Source: Melanopsichium pennsylvanicum (lineage: Eukaryota; Basidiomycota; Ustilaginomycetes; Ustilaginales). Taken from it: 64,000 bases of DNA. Location of the stretch: positions 558,001 through 622,000 of the forward strand of contig OAPG01000004.1 of NCBI GenBank assembly GCA_900208305.1, written 5' to 3'. This document shows, in pieces, positions 22,201 to 31,010 of the stretch (its first letter is position 1; every line of letters starts with the position of its first letter). The notes below the pieces were generated by a model, which saw only the letters and a list, made by a program, of their open reading frames with translations, was not told the DNA's origin and made no database searches. Position numbers and translations under genes: made by a program.

Positions 22201-22991
22201 CAAACTCGGCCTTGCAACCCACTAACACCCAACGCGACATGCCGCAGCCCACCAACGCCCTCGGTGCCCATCCCGCCAACTCTTCCGTCAGCGTCTCCAA
22301 AGATCCGCTCATGACCGCCCTCAAGGGTCTTCGCCAATACTACCTCTACATTGCCGTGACTTCTCAACACGGCGGTATGGGCTCCTCCTCCCCCATTCCT
22401 GGCCTTTCCCACAATCCTGCAGGAGAAATGAAGCTTGATCTGATTTCCGACCTCCTTGAAGACATAGACTTTGGCCATACCGTTATTTACTGTGCCAACG
22501 TGCCCACACAAGAAGCGCTCATTTACAAGCTTTCTTCCAAAGGCATCGAAGCGCTTGGTTTGAACAGAGAAATGAACGCGTATACAAGGCAGCAGACGAT
22601 TGCAAAGTTCCGCAGCCCCTCCTCGCACTTTGGGACGAACGCGATGATCAGCAGCGCCACTTTTGCTCAGCCAGGAGGCTTTGTTGGGGTAAACGCAGCA
22701 AGTAGCACGAGGAAAGCTCTGGTAGTGTGCGATCTGGCGGTGAATCCGAAGGAGGTGCACCAAATTGCACTGATCGTTTTCTACGACATGCCGAGGTCGG
22801 TCGAGGATTACAAGGAGAAGATCAGCTGTGCAGCTGCAGGAGCGATGGCCAGGCCTAGTGTGTGTGTGAACGTGGTCACTGCATCAGGAGGTCCGAGGGG
22901 TGACGTAGAGATGTTGAGGACACTCGAATGCCATCTAGGTTGCAAGATGGCTGAATTGCCGATGGATCCGAAGCAGATCCTCAACTTTTAG
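19269..22991 (+). CDS. eIF4A-derived pseudo-helicase with long disordered N-terminus
   Basis: Intronless protein of 1240 residues. Residues 1-660 are Ser/Gly/Asn-rich and disordered, with a possible short coiled coil near 430-470 (DVLERLTRVEGGMKDF). From about 666 a DEAD-box fold of the eIF4A type begins: WEHLNLH, a Q-motif-like GPPNKIQQRALPF, then IIAQA where motif I should follow. The P-loop GKT is replaced by PPTQER (about 707). The DEAD box reads DEVD (about 842) and is followed by a Gly/Ser-rich insertion. The second RecA domain is recognisable (VIYCANVPTQEAL; FYDMPRSVEDYKEKI), but the motif VI arginines (HRIGR) are absent. The tail ELPMDPKQIL matches the end of eIF4A. I infer an RNA- or protein-binding scaffold without ATPase activity. 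Confidence 0.75.
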   Translation: MSVSPFLPGNSIWSTNAPATQQGRTDQTGLGTSTGNHQNGLDAGNSLSASAGTEPSRIGAHPLPNKPAAPSRSNSAILNKSSGPTQDDAVRSMDSFMAAAFRPGVIGSARGGARGQKQADVSRSNSLAASINSYRSANSGSPLPASAQSFAQGSLNAQIGPVQSLQSPSLQDNGTISRNRSMNTSSETEFGTPRLFVDAQHIFDQDDRSATMMLSRSPSNSRRTGSGNNLGKPRPSSWMHPSSHDKQGDSLRSLNCDISGAAFPRPASSQGSHSHLLSGADADFNAISASKRSASVQFGHGSIDASHTLDTSEHTQAGLFGPGNIPTSPGIASGPLSRGGRPDHSAAAAAGRATPTLNVPSYINLSGGLLSPTAATIGSASASMAHSPVGSPLSGSGFNNPVQNRSVSAGHIFDEPAGPVDNLMNESPLIKDVLERLTRVEGGMKDFSRQISGISRNVSLLLERTKGLPPASLSSSGANASQNASVTNGANTADEVRALNAQVSALAQSVSHLMTLQGNGLGGPSAAGSAPSLNGLGLGPASGLLGTPQIGGSSGLDRAASPRVGVIPNGQFNVGPNGSFLPQNGLSPRPQGNGRGWMSQNSRGQEPRWNTPSQGGNARKDNVTGAGNSVTTGIPTTPSLDDNAGAVTGAQAGTGIIQHNAIVTKWEHLNLHTDLLRSILKYGLGPPNKIQQRALPFLLRGSDIIAQAPPTQERIASYVIPSLQLVMNVLKETGGPGQTASNRGPVALIVSTTVDQATQAQRMALGLGAPLGIRVHMLAASSIDVHHEAQSLVQSWPHIVVGTPQKMSELFTYMTNNASSIQAHGTGPGASAIKPSEVRLVVLDEVDQLIARNLADHISTMLRVLPLPSTPTGPSSSTRAAGGLSPGLPQGTNNAIFSPFDQRSEGVGTSAGTSNTIDRQVALFSNTVPQDVLNFAQSIHLRESVRVLVRRDGAGGGGSSLMQPPTGSASGMGGPNGPNSALQPTNTQRDMPQPTNALGAHPANSSVSVSKDPLMTALKGLRQYYLYIAVTSQHGGMGSSSPIPGLSHNPAGEMKLDLISDLLEDIDFGHTVIYCANVPTQEALIYKLSSKGIEALGLNREMNAYTRQQTIAKFRSPSSHFGTNAMISSATFAQPGGFVGVNAASSTRKALVVCDLAVNPKEVHQIALIVFYDMPRSVEDYKEKISCAAAGAMARPSVCVNVVTASGGPRGDVEMLRTLECHLGCKMAELPMDPKQILNF

Positions 22992-23745
22992 GCGACACCG
23001 TCTAGCTTGATTACAGGTCGACAAAGTCGCAACGCCCTATTACCATAAATTGTGCGCTTGGGTAATCCCAGCTGTTCAACCGTTCTTCCCCTCCATACTC
23101 GTACCAATTCCAGTCTCGATTTCACAGCCTCAGCATATAAGCCGACCAACGAACCAGATACCCTAGAATCAACATCAGTCTCATCTCTTGCTTTCACTCT
23201 GCTACATTACACATCACGCTCAGCAATCTCAACCTGTCCCGCTTTCCGAATGTTGCGAAAGAAGCCTATCCCTGCATGCTATTCCCTGCTACTCCAGTGT
23301 TTTCATCTGCTGTTCTCAACGCTGTTTCATGACCCACTTCTGAATATTGTTGGACAAAGCTCCGACTAGTTCGTATCTTTGGGGCTGCGCATCTCTGCTG
23401 TGAGAGGATCATGCGATTGGGTTTGATGAGATGCTGAATAGTTAGAACGCCAAGGGTTTTCAGATGGGAATGGTTGTGGCGGGCGGGATTCGGGAATGCA
23501 CAAAGACAGGCCGGTGTTTTGACTTTCACGCGAAGCCGGAAAATGTGGAGATCAGGGTCCTCCTTCTTGTCTTTTGCACAGCGTACTTTGCTTCAACTCC
23601 ACGTCGAACCTGCCATCATCATCTTCACCAGACTTACCATCTGTACCGGCTCTCACACGGCTATCGTCTTCAAAAGTGCTTGTACACCAGCCCCGAGACC
23701 TTGCATAGACAGACAAATCTCGGATCTGCATTTCAATCTGTCAAC
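22992..23745. other. intergenic / leader of next gene
   Basis: About 750 bp between two plus-strand genes. The frame of the next gene is open upstream of its likely start, but that translation (His/Cys-rich, no domain) looks like untranslated leader. Nothing else is seen. Confidence 0.5.
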
Positions 23746-25155
23746 ATGGTGGACAATTCAAAAGGGAAAGGAAAAGCTCCGTCTTCCTCCCAACCTTCGT
23801 CTAATCGCGATGAGCAAGAGCGGGCGTCATCAAATAGAGGAGGAGTAAGCAGTACATCTCAGAGCTTGGCGTCATCATTACGTTCGTCCATGGCAGCTTC
23901 CCAGCTCGGGTCACTCATGCAAGGGATATCTGGAGGCAAGGCTGAATTCCAGCCTTCTGGAGGAAGTTCGGGGACAGAGCTAAGGGATTGGCTGGTGCAA
24001 GATCTTCGCGGCGCCTCTGGAGGCTCTCCACAAGCTTTAAATGCTACGAGCCGTTCACATACACAGGCCTTTCGGACTTCAGCAGGACTGGACATTGAGC
24101 AGGACAAGTTGTTTGACGACTTTTCTCAGGGCCTCGTCTTGGACAAAACTTCCGGGCAATCTGAACAAGCCGACTTCAGGATACAGCAAGACCTCTTGTC
24201 GAATTCCCAAGCGGTTGATCAGGCTTGGAAGGACTCTGTTAAAGACAACAGCGCAAGCGAAAGTAGATGGATCAGCACTGGCGTCAACCCAACATCAGCC
24301 CGACCTATTCAATCTTATACCGATTTTGACTCTCCACTGCACGAAGCTGTTCGGCAACAACACTCACCACAATACACCTCTTATGCCAACATGGGCACGA
24401 CCACTGCTATTGCTTACCAGTCCGCAAGTGCAGCGCCATTAGCACTGACAGACGACATCTTTGCCTTGCTGGATTCCGAACAACAACCCTCCGAACCAAC
24501 TTTCACATCTGATTCAAACGCACCGAGCTTCGCTCCTTCAGCCGAGTCGAAGTCCACACTGGCTTTAACGACCAATGACAGCAGTTTGAACGTGGTATTG
24601 TCCAAGTTCGACCCTCATTATCGCTCACCAAGTCCATCCAATGAAGGCTTTACACGGGAACAGGCAACGTTGCACATGCAACTAGCGAAAGCCCAAGCTT
24701 CCGAACAAGGACGACAGGAACTGCAGATGCCTCGACCTGACAATCCAACTCTCCAGGAAGGAGTCTATGCAGCCACCGCCCTAGAAGCTCTCAAAAGTGT
24801 TTTTGAAGGACGAGGTGACAGCACTCGGGTCACCGAAGAAGAAGAAAAATCACAAGATAGGTCAAGTGATGTGGTCCGAAAGATCACAAAGTACTTTAGT
24901 GCTTCGACATACTTGGATGACGTTTATGGAGTCTGTCCTTTGCTGAGAGAGACTATTGAGGAGGCGATAAAGCCGAAAGTTGAGGCTGATGATGAGACAA
25001 GTGCAGCGCAGGAAGCGAAGAGGCAGAAGGCGATCCAAAGACTGGAAAGCTTGTGGAATCATCTTAGCAACAAGCAGCCTGCATCCACTACAAATACTAC
25101 TAGTAATGCGCAAGGAACTGAGTGGGTGGATAGCTGGCTTCGGAACAACACCTGA
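23746..25155 (+). CDS. uncharacterised conserved-looking protein
   Basis: Intronless frame of 469 residues from the ATG at 23746. The frame stays open to 23464, but the extra part lacks protein-like composition and the sequence around the internal Met (MVDNSKGKGK) is a better start. I do not recognise a family. The first third is Ser/Gln/Gly-rich. The middle carries short hydrophobic-acidic blocks (ELRDWLVQDL; KLFDDFSQGL; DDIFALLDSE) of the kind used as docking motifs. The last third (about 330-450) is helical and charged, with a block STYLDDVYGVCPLL followed by a predicted coiled coil. There is no signal peptide and no membrane segment. It runs convergently into the phospholipase-AcpS gene, with 177 bp between the stops. 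Confidence 0.7.
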   Translation: MVDNSKGKGKAPSSSQPSSNRDEQERASSNRGGVSSTSQSLASSLRSSMAASQLGSLMQGISGGKAEFQPSGGSSGTELRDWLVQDLRGASGGSPQALNATSRSHTQAFRTSAGLDIEQDKLFDDFSQGLVLDKTSGQSEQADFRIQQDLLSNSQAVDQAWKDSVKDNSASESRWISTGVNPTSARPIQSYTDFDSPLHEAVRQQHSPQYTSYANMGTTTAIAYQSASAAPLALTDDIFALLDSEQQPSEPTFTSDSNAPSFAPSAESKSTLALTTNDSSLNVVLSKFDPHYRSPSPSNEGFTREQATLHMQLAKAQASEQGRQELQMPRPDNPTLQEGVYAATALEALKSVFEGRGDSTRVTEEEEKSQDRSSDVVRKITKYFSASTYLDDVYGVCPLLRETIEEAIKPKVEADDETSAAQEAKRQKAIQRLESLWNHLSNKQPASTTNTTSNAQGTEWVDSWLRNNT

Positions 25156-25332
25156 CTTCATCCAACATTGCATGTCTCTCACTACGAACATCATCTGTAC
25201 CGCCGGAACACTATTGAACATCATAGTTTGCTATAATCATGCTCAAACTAGCGAACTCAAATCAGCCAAATCTAGTCTGATCTATTGGAAGTGTTTACAT
25301 GGCGTAAAAGCTTCGAATGTCATTTGTGATTT

Positions 25333-28300
25333 TCACCCAAGAGTTGTGGTAGATGAAGACGAAAGTCGAGCAGCTTTCTTCTCCTCATACACATGTCGCA
25401 GAACCTGACGAATCGTGTGCAACGCATACCGTTCGAGATTGGCCTCCGAAGTGGTTAGCAGAGATTTGATTTGGGTGGGAGTCCAAACAAGATTGTAAGA
25501 GTTGCTGAAATTTGATGTGGCCGGATCGTACTCTGCGTTGATTTTATTTGGTAAAAGGGGACAATAGATTAACCAAAATTCTGATTCGTCCACTTCTCGT
25601 TTGCCTTTCAACACCCGCGCGTATTGATCCAAGAACTTTTGCTCAATTTCCTCACCCAATGTCGACTTTGTAGAACTACGAGAAGTAGAAGATGGGTAAG
25701 AAGAAGAATCTTCGGGTGTGAGAGGGTCAAAGTAGGGACCGGGAGGATTGAAAAGATGAGTGCAATCGGAAAGAGAGATTTGACAGTCATCAGCAAAGTT
25801 GTGAATGCGCCTCATAGCAGAGCCAGCTTGAACATCCGACGAGGCATCAAACGCAATGATGATCTCAGCGCCGCGCTCGATTCGGGCCAAGATATGGTTT
25901 GGGAGATTGTTAGACATTCCTGAATCCATCAAGCGGATTCTTCCGGATGACTCCCAAGAGACAGCGTCTTGCGGGCGTTCTAGTTTTGGTGAGATATCAC
26001 CATCCGGTGCAGCCGCGCCTACGCTTACCGACCTGCCCAATTGCGAGATACTACCATCTTCTAGTGTTTCTTGAATGGGAGAACTTGAGGGAAAATCGAC
26101 TTGGAGATTCGTGAAATCTTCGACACTCTTTGATTGCGGTCGCCCTTTGACATCAAGTGACTTAGTGTCTTCAGCTAGAACGTTGGCCACCACATATTCT
26201 CCGTCGTGAGAAACGCTCAGGTGTAGTTTTGGCAGAGCATTGACGCCAGGATGCTTCGACTTCCACTCGTTCGAGAATGAGATTACCGGCTTCTTGGTTC
26301 GATGACCTTGGCTCTCGGATTGTGCCAGATTCACCCCATCAATCGGCGCGCCAGAGCGAGTGCCGGGTTTATGCACGCACAGATCTTTCCAAGATGCTAC
26401 GTAGCGCGGATATAACGCTTTGTACGCTGCTTCCTTGGCAACCCATCGTGTCGCAAGGTACTTTTCAAGGGAGTCGAGGGTGGTCACTTGGGCGTATTCG
26501 TCTTGTTCCGATTTGCACAGAATTCGTTTGGCGAGCTTGTCCAGCCCCTCTCGGCGACCATTCTCTGTCTCAATGACTGTATCAGATTTAGATCGAGCGC
26601 CGCGCCTATGCACGAATTGCTGCAAACGAGGGAGGTGCAAGATGTCGATGCCTATCCCCAGGATGCTGGTCTTTGCAGCGTTCTGAGGAGAAATCTTGGG
26701 CACCGGGTTTACATTCAAGCCATAAAAAGGATTCGGCTCGTCCCCAGCACGAATGGGATTGCCCCACCTTTTCTCCCACCTTTTCATCCTGACAAAGTTG
26801 TTCAAGAAATGTAATATTCTCGACATGACCGTGCCTTTGGGTAGCGACGCCAGCAGCGCCGAGATGTATCCAGTCAGAGGACCTGCGGGTGCAGAAGTAC
26901 ACTGTCCGAGAAGGAGGGAGAGCGATTCTTCAGGTCTTCGGTCAAGGGAGCGGCCAGAGACGAAAGGACGACCCCAGGCCCACGTTGGCAAGTAGCCTTG
27001 TACATCGGATGAGCCGACTTCGAGTGGAGTCGCTTCAAACCACTGAAAATATCCTTTCGCCACCGGAAGGGCGTATATGTCACTTCTATCATCAACGTTC
27101 GTCGGAGTCTGTGTGTTAGGAATTAGTTCGATGGTAGTGGTGGATGGCTGGATGGAAGCATCAGAGGTCGACTTGATATCGGTGAGAGCCTTTGACGCTG
27201 CCGACTGATGCTGAGTAAGAGCCCTGTTGGGCGGCTGCCCTTTGCTAAGAGACGAGTCTGTATGAGGTCGAACACCAGGTGCATCCCGAGGAGCCACCCT
27301 GACAGCAGTGAAGATGGGCAATGGTTCTTTGCCCTCGTTGATGCCGCTCCTATCCCACACCCTGGAGAACTGGAAGGTAGCCCTGCTGAGCCTTGCTCTC
27401 GGCTCCCTTGACAAGAACTGATATGTTGTGGTCAGAGTGGCGTAAAGGTCCATGATTCCGAGACCGACAATGCCTGCTTGAGCCTTTCTGATCAGGGGTC
27501 CGAGCAGAAAGTAAACGCCCCTACTGCTACGGGCAACGGTATCCAAGGCATTTACACTCATGGGATGAGCTAGCTCATTGGCCACCGCCAAGAAGTGCTT
27601 GACCAACCTCTCGGCGTCTTGGTAGGCAATGGTGTAGTAGGCAGCCAAAGTCCAACAGCTCCCGCTCACTCCACCTGCCCAAGAGATGCAATCCCAAAGC
27701 GTGGAGCGTTTGGAGGCAGCGATGAAGCCCGCAAACCCATACATTGCTCTGTAGCCTCCACCCGAACCGCCGAGCGCGACTAGGGGAACATCGCGTGGGT
27801 CGACTTTTTCATGAGGGGAAAGTGACAGGAAATGCCTGAGGGAGTCGGAGCCTTGGCAAGATATTTGGTTCTGACGTTTGAGTAGGAACTTGGATTCTTC
27901 CGGGTGAAGGGATGAAGAGCGCCGCACGGTAGCATCCCAGTCGAGCTCAGGGTAGGCTTTGCGATCGGTGACATCTGCGCGGAGAAGGGCTTGGACTTGG
28001 GCGAGATCTCTAGCTCTCTGTCTCCAGCGCATCACAATGCGCCGAAAGAACGGGGCCTCAGCATTTGGGCCGAGTACCTCAGGGGAGATGACTACTTGGT
28101 TACTGGTATCTGGTGTAAGTGAGTGGGGTGCCAAAGAGGTTGATGTGACGACATTTTGGTTGGGTATCGGAAACGGATGCTCAACTGGGACGATTCGGGG
28201 GCCGAGTCGAGTTTGTATGAGTCGATATCTGTTGAGTTGAAGTGTCTGTCCGAGCTGCGGGATACGCGAAGAGACAGGAGCTGCTTGGAAGAGAGTGACG

Positions 28301-28371
28301 AGCGCACAGAGACAGTAGACCTTGATGTAGAGGTAGGTGGGGCTCTGGCGTAACGACGTCAGGATTGGCAT
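25333..28371 (-). CDS. cPLA2-type phospholipase with an AcpS phosphopantetheinyl transferase inserted in its catalytic domain
   Basis: One uninterrupted 1012-residue frame. Residues about 12-31 form a hydrophobic signal or anchor. Residues 187-560 and 805-990 are the two halves of a cytosolic phospholipase A2/lysophospholipase domain. They contain the oxyanion Gly cluster GGSGGGYRAM (201-210), nucleophile Ser236 in GVSGS, and Asp816 in LMDSGMSNN. Between them, at 569-731, lies a complete AcpS-type holo-ACP synthase: GIGIDI with metal ligand Asp576, RILCKSEQDEY, then ATRWVAKEAAYKAL with Glu647 and Lys651, and LSVSHDGEYVVANVL at the end. AcpS enzymes transfer 4'-phosphopantetheine from CoA to acyl carrier protein; in fungi this serves mitochondrial ACP. 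There is no Met between 529 and 815, so a separate internal gene is unlikely. Both sets of catalytic residues are present. The gene is divergent from the Cox16-Erv1 gene. Confidence 0.88.
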   Translation of the reverse strand: MPILTSLRQSPTYLYIKVYCLCALVTLFQAAPVSSRIPQLGQTLQLNRYRLIQTRLGPRIVPVEHPFPIPNQNVVTSTSLAPHSLTPDTSNQVVISPEVLGPNAEAPFFRRIVMRWRQRARDLAQVQALLRADVTDRKAYPELDWDATVRRSSSLHPEESKFLLKRQNQISCQGSDSLRHFLSLSPHEKVDPRDVPLVALGGSGGGYRAMYGFAGFIAASKRSTLWDCISWAGGVSGSCWTLAAYYTIAYQDAERLVKHFLAVANELAHPMSVNALDTVARSSRGVYFLLGPLIRKAQAGIVGLGIMDLYATLTTTYQFLSREPRARLSRATFQFSRVWDRSGINEGKEPLPIFTAVRVAPRDAPGVRPHTDSSLSKGQPPNRALTQHQSAASKALTDIKSTSDASIQPSTTTIELIPNTQTPTNVDDRSDIYALPVAKGYFQWFEATPLEVGSSDVQGYLPTWAWGRPFVSGRSLDRRPEESLSLLLGQCTSAPAGPLTGYISALLASLPKGTVMSRILHFLNNFVRMKRWEKRWGNPIRAGDEPNPFYGLNVNPVPKISPQNAAKTSILGIGIDILHLPRLQQFVHRRGARSKSDTVIETENGRREGLDKLAKRILCKSEQDEYAQVTTLDSLEKYLATRWVAKEAAYKALYPRYVASWKDLCVHKPGTRSGAPIDGVNLAQSESQGHRTKKPVISFSNEWKSKHPGVNALPKLHLSVSHDGEYVVANVLAEDTKSLDVKGRPQSKSVEDFTNLQVDFPSSSPIQETLEDGSISQLGRSVSVGAAAPDGDISPKLERPQDAVSWESSGRIRLMDSGMSNNLPNHILARIERGAEIIIAFDASSDVQAGSAMRRIHNFADDCQISLSDCTHLFNPPGPYFDPLTPEDSSSYPSSTSRSSTKSTLGEEIEQKFLDQYARVLKGKREVDESEFWLIYCPLLPNKINAEYDPATSNFSNSYNLVWTPTQIKSLLTTSEANLERYALHTIRQVLRHVYEEKKAARLSSSSTTTLG

Positions 28372-28860
28372 TGGTGCATTCGAGATTGCATGGTAGCTTC
28401 AACGAAAGTAGGATGATTGTTGAAGATAGAAGATGATGATGAGCAAGATGGTAGTGTTTGATCACATGTCGAGGAGCATTCTGCGAGCGATTTTTGTCGA
28501 ACGTGCCCTCGTTCATGCAGCAAGAAGAATCAGAAAACAAACGTGAAAGCGTCAACAAAACAAAAGCAGCTCCACTTTTTTTTTTTTTTTAAACAGCATC
28601 ACTTGTTTTAACAGCAACACTTTTTTTTTAACAGCTTCACCTTTTTAATAGCACCACTCAGTGACTCTGACTTTTGGCCAACTTTTCTTCATCTCAACCT
28701 TTCGGAAGACGGATTTTGATTCTTTTCAAATGTCAAGATTCTGAAGGATGGTTAGAAATACCTCTTACCATTCCATATCACACTGCGCCATCATACATTA
28801 CACGCTTATACGGGACACGGGACACGGTTGTATCTAACGGCGCTTCAACTTATAGCGAAA
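28372..28860. promoter_or_regulatory. shared divergent promoter with degenerate tandem repeat
   Basis: The 489 bp between the phospholipase-AcpS gene (-) and the Cox16-Erv1 gene (+) must carry both promoters. It includes, at about 28565-28660, roughly five imperfect copies of a unit of the form ACAGCNNCAC followed by a T run. No known element is recognised. Confidence 0.5.
28565..28660. repeat. imperfect tandem repeat ACAGCNNCAC-T(n)
   Basis: Successive blocks read AGCAGCTCCAC, AACAGCATCAC, AACAGCAACAC, AACAGCTTCAC and ATAGCACCAC, each followed by a T-rich spacer of 5 to 15 bases. The spacing is about 18-27 bp. Confidence 0.7.
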
Positions 28861-30008
28861 ATGCCGACATTTGATTCGAAGCCATTACGAAAGTCAAACT
28901 CGGTTCTTGCGAGACTGGCGCCGCAAGTACGTCGAAGACCGCTTCTCTTTTTTGGTCTTCCCTTCCTCGCCACCATTGTCGGTGCCAGTTTTGGGCTTGC
29001 CAACCTCACCCAAACTCGATATGATTACAATGCAACCAAGGTGCAGACCATCACCAAGCAAGAGGAGCTGCGCATGAAGAAGGATCGAAAGCGAATCGAT
29101 ATTCGCGAGGAATACTTTGTAAGTTTACATCTATCCGTGTCCTATCGTAGTCTTTGCGACCACGTTTGACTCACATTCATCTATCTTGCTTGAATCGGCA
29201 TTTATAGAGGCTTCAAGCCAAACAGGACGAACTCGAAGACTGGGAGCCAAAACGTATTGAGCGTCCTGAAGGTGTAGCAGATTGGGGTGTGGCGCCAACC
29301 AATTACCGTTCGATTCAAAACGAGAGCCTGACGGGCCAAGATGCTGCGAACGAGAAGAGTCAAGGATTCACGGCTGCCAATGTGGGCTCTTCCCGTAAGC
29401 AGCCACAGGTGGTGCTGGGACCCGATGGAAAGCCATGCCGCGCTTGTAATTCGAAACTTGCGTTTGCTGCCGCTATGAAGGGAGCCAAAGTACCCCCTAA
29501 CACCTCTTCGCCATCACAGAAGCCACCAACATCAGCAGGCTCCACTAGCGCAACGGCAGCAGCGTCAGCAGCGTCAGCAGCTGCTGCCGCATCTCTGGCA
29601 TCATCTTCCCCTCCGTCTGAGAAGGAGTGTCCACCCGACGGTGAAGAATTAGGACGATCAACCTGGATTCTATTGCACTCTGCGGCGGCATACTTTCCCG
29701 AAGATCCATCAGCGCATCAGCAAAGCTCCATGCTGGCACTCTTCCGTGCTCTACCACACGTCTACCCTTGCCACTCGTGCGCGGAGGCGTTGGGCGAGGA
29801 ATACCAGAGGGAAGAGAGGGAAGGCGGATGGGAAGATAGCAAGTTGAGATTGGTTGAAGCTGTAAAGTCGGGTTCAGGACTCAGAAAGTGGCTTTGTGGG
29901 ATTCACAATGAGGTGAACTCGAGGTTGGGGAAGCCCAAATTTGACTGCAGTGAAGACAAGCTAAAGGAGAGATGGTTCGAGGGACCAGCTGATGGCAGCT
30001 GCGACTAA
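28861..30008 (+). CDS. Cox16-Erv1 fusion: COX assembly factor joined to FAD-linked sulfhydryl oxidase
   Basis: Two exons, 28861-29118 and 29208-30008, joined in phase 0 across an 89-bp intron (GTAAGT...TTTATAG), give 352 residues. Residues 1-115 are Cox16: a basic N-terminus, one membrane segment at about 28-47, then KKDRKRIDIREEYF|RLQAKQ and DWEPKRIERPEGV, with the intron exactly inside the conserved block. The frame continues without a stop into Erv1. That part has the shuttle pair C163-x-x-C166 in GPDGKPCRACN, an Ala/Ser-rich linker, and the FAD domain from about 227 (GRSTWILLHSAAAYFP). Active-site C274-H-S-C277 and the C316/C333 pair around HNEVNSRLGKPKFDC follow. Erv1 reoxidises Mia40 in the intermembrane space; Cox16 works on Cox2 in the inner membrane. 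The Erv1 part has no Met before its shuttle pair, which supports one polypeptide. Confidence 0.9.
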
Positions 30009-30726
30009 GACTTGCAATTGCTCCGAGGAAGCATACTCTTACCTCGAAGATGGATTTGACTTTACCATTCTGTTACGACGACTGCATTACACCACCACTC
30101 CAGTTATCACATGCATCGTCTCTTGTACTTTTACCCTGATAAGCCCAGCTGACATGGCAGTTCAGTCTCTTTTGCATACGGAAGTGTGGCAGAGTGTGGA
30201 GTGTGGTTGTTGTCTTGTCAACAGCTAACCCTCACGGATCGGGTGTCAGACAGATCGGCTTATGATTCGAACTTCCGAGGTGTCCCGATATGAGATCCCA
30301 AGATCATTTTGAGTCAATTTCACATGACGAAAAAAGGCAGACGTTTTTTTTTTCGCCAAAGTAGCCGCCGCTGTGATTGGCTGTTACAGAGGGCGGTCTT
30401 GCATGATAAGTACACGAATCCACCGGCAGGGTGTTTAGCCGGTGATGCCTGTGCAAAATGTTAATATATTTGTACGTGCGGTTGATTTTGAAACATGGGC
30501 AGCGAGCAGACATGTCAATCAATCTATGAGAAACATGCTCGTCCGATTACTTTTTGTCAGGAAGCGGACAGGATCGGAAGTATAGTCCGAGCTAAAGCTC
30601 AAGGCGGAGAGACCCACGCCAGCTGAATCAGCAGTCACAGTTAAAGTGTAGCGTAGAGCATCAGAGCAGTCAGGGCAAGGCGTGACAGCGCGTGGCTCTT
30701 CTAGCTCCGGAAGCGAACCACAAAAA

Positions 30727-30770
30727 CAAATAAACAAATAAATAAATAAATAAATAAATGAATAAAATAA
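30727..30770. repeat. (AAAT)n tetranucleotide repeat
   Basis: About nine AAAT/AAAC units, ending in a slightly degenerate AATG/AAAAT stretch. Confidence 0.85.
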
Positions 30771-31010
30771 TTGGAAGAAATTTGGTCGGTAAGCCCGGTC
30801 TTGACTGCGCAGTCCAGTAGCACACCCGCAAGGAATTGGCCGATTTTCAACGTGAACAAGAAGAACAGCAACACGCTCGTAATCTCTGGTTCAGTGCAGG
30901 GCTAATTGATTGAACCACGGCAGACCACCAGAGAACCAACCAGATTTCAAGACCGGAAAGTGAAAGCGGGGAAGTAAATATCGCATTTTCTATCGTCGTC
31001 CAGAGAGGGG

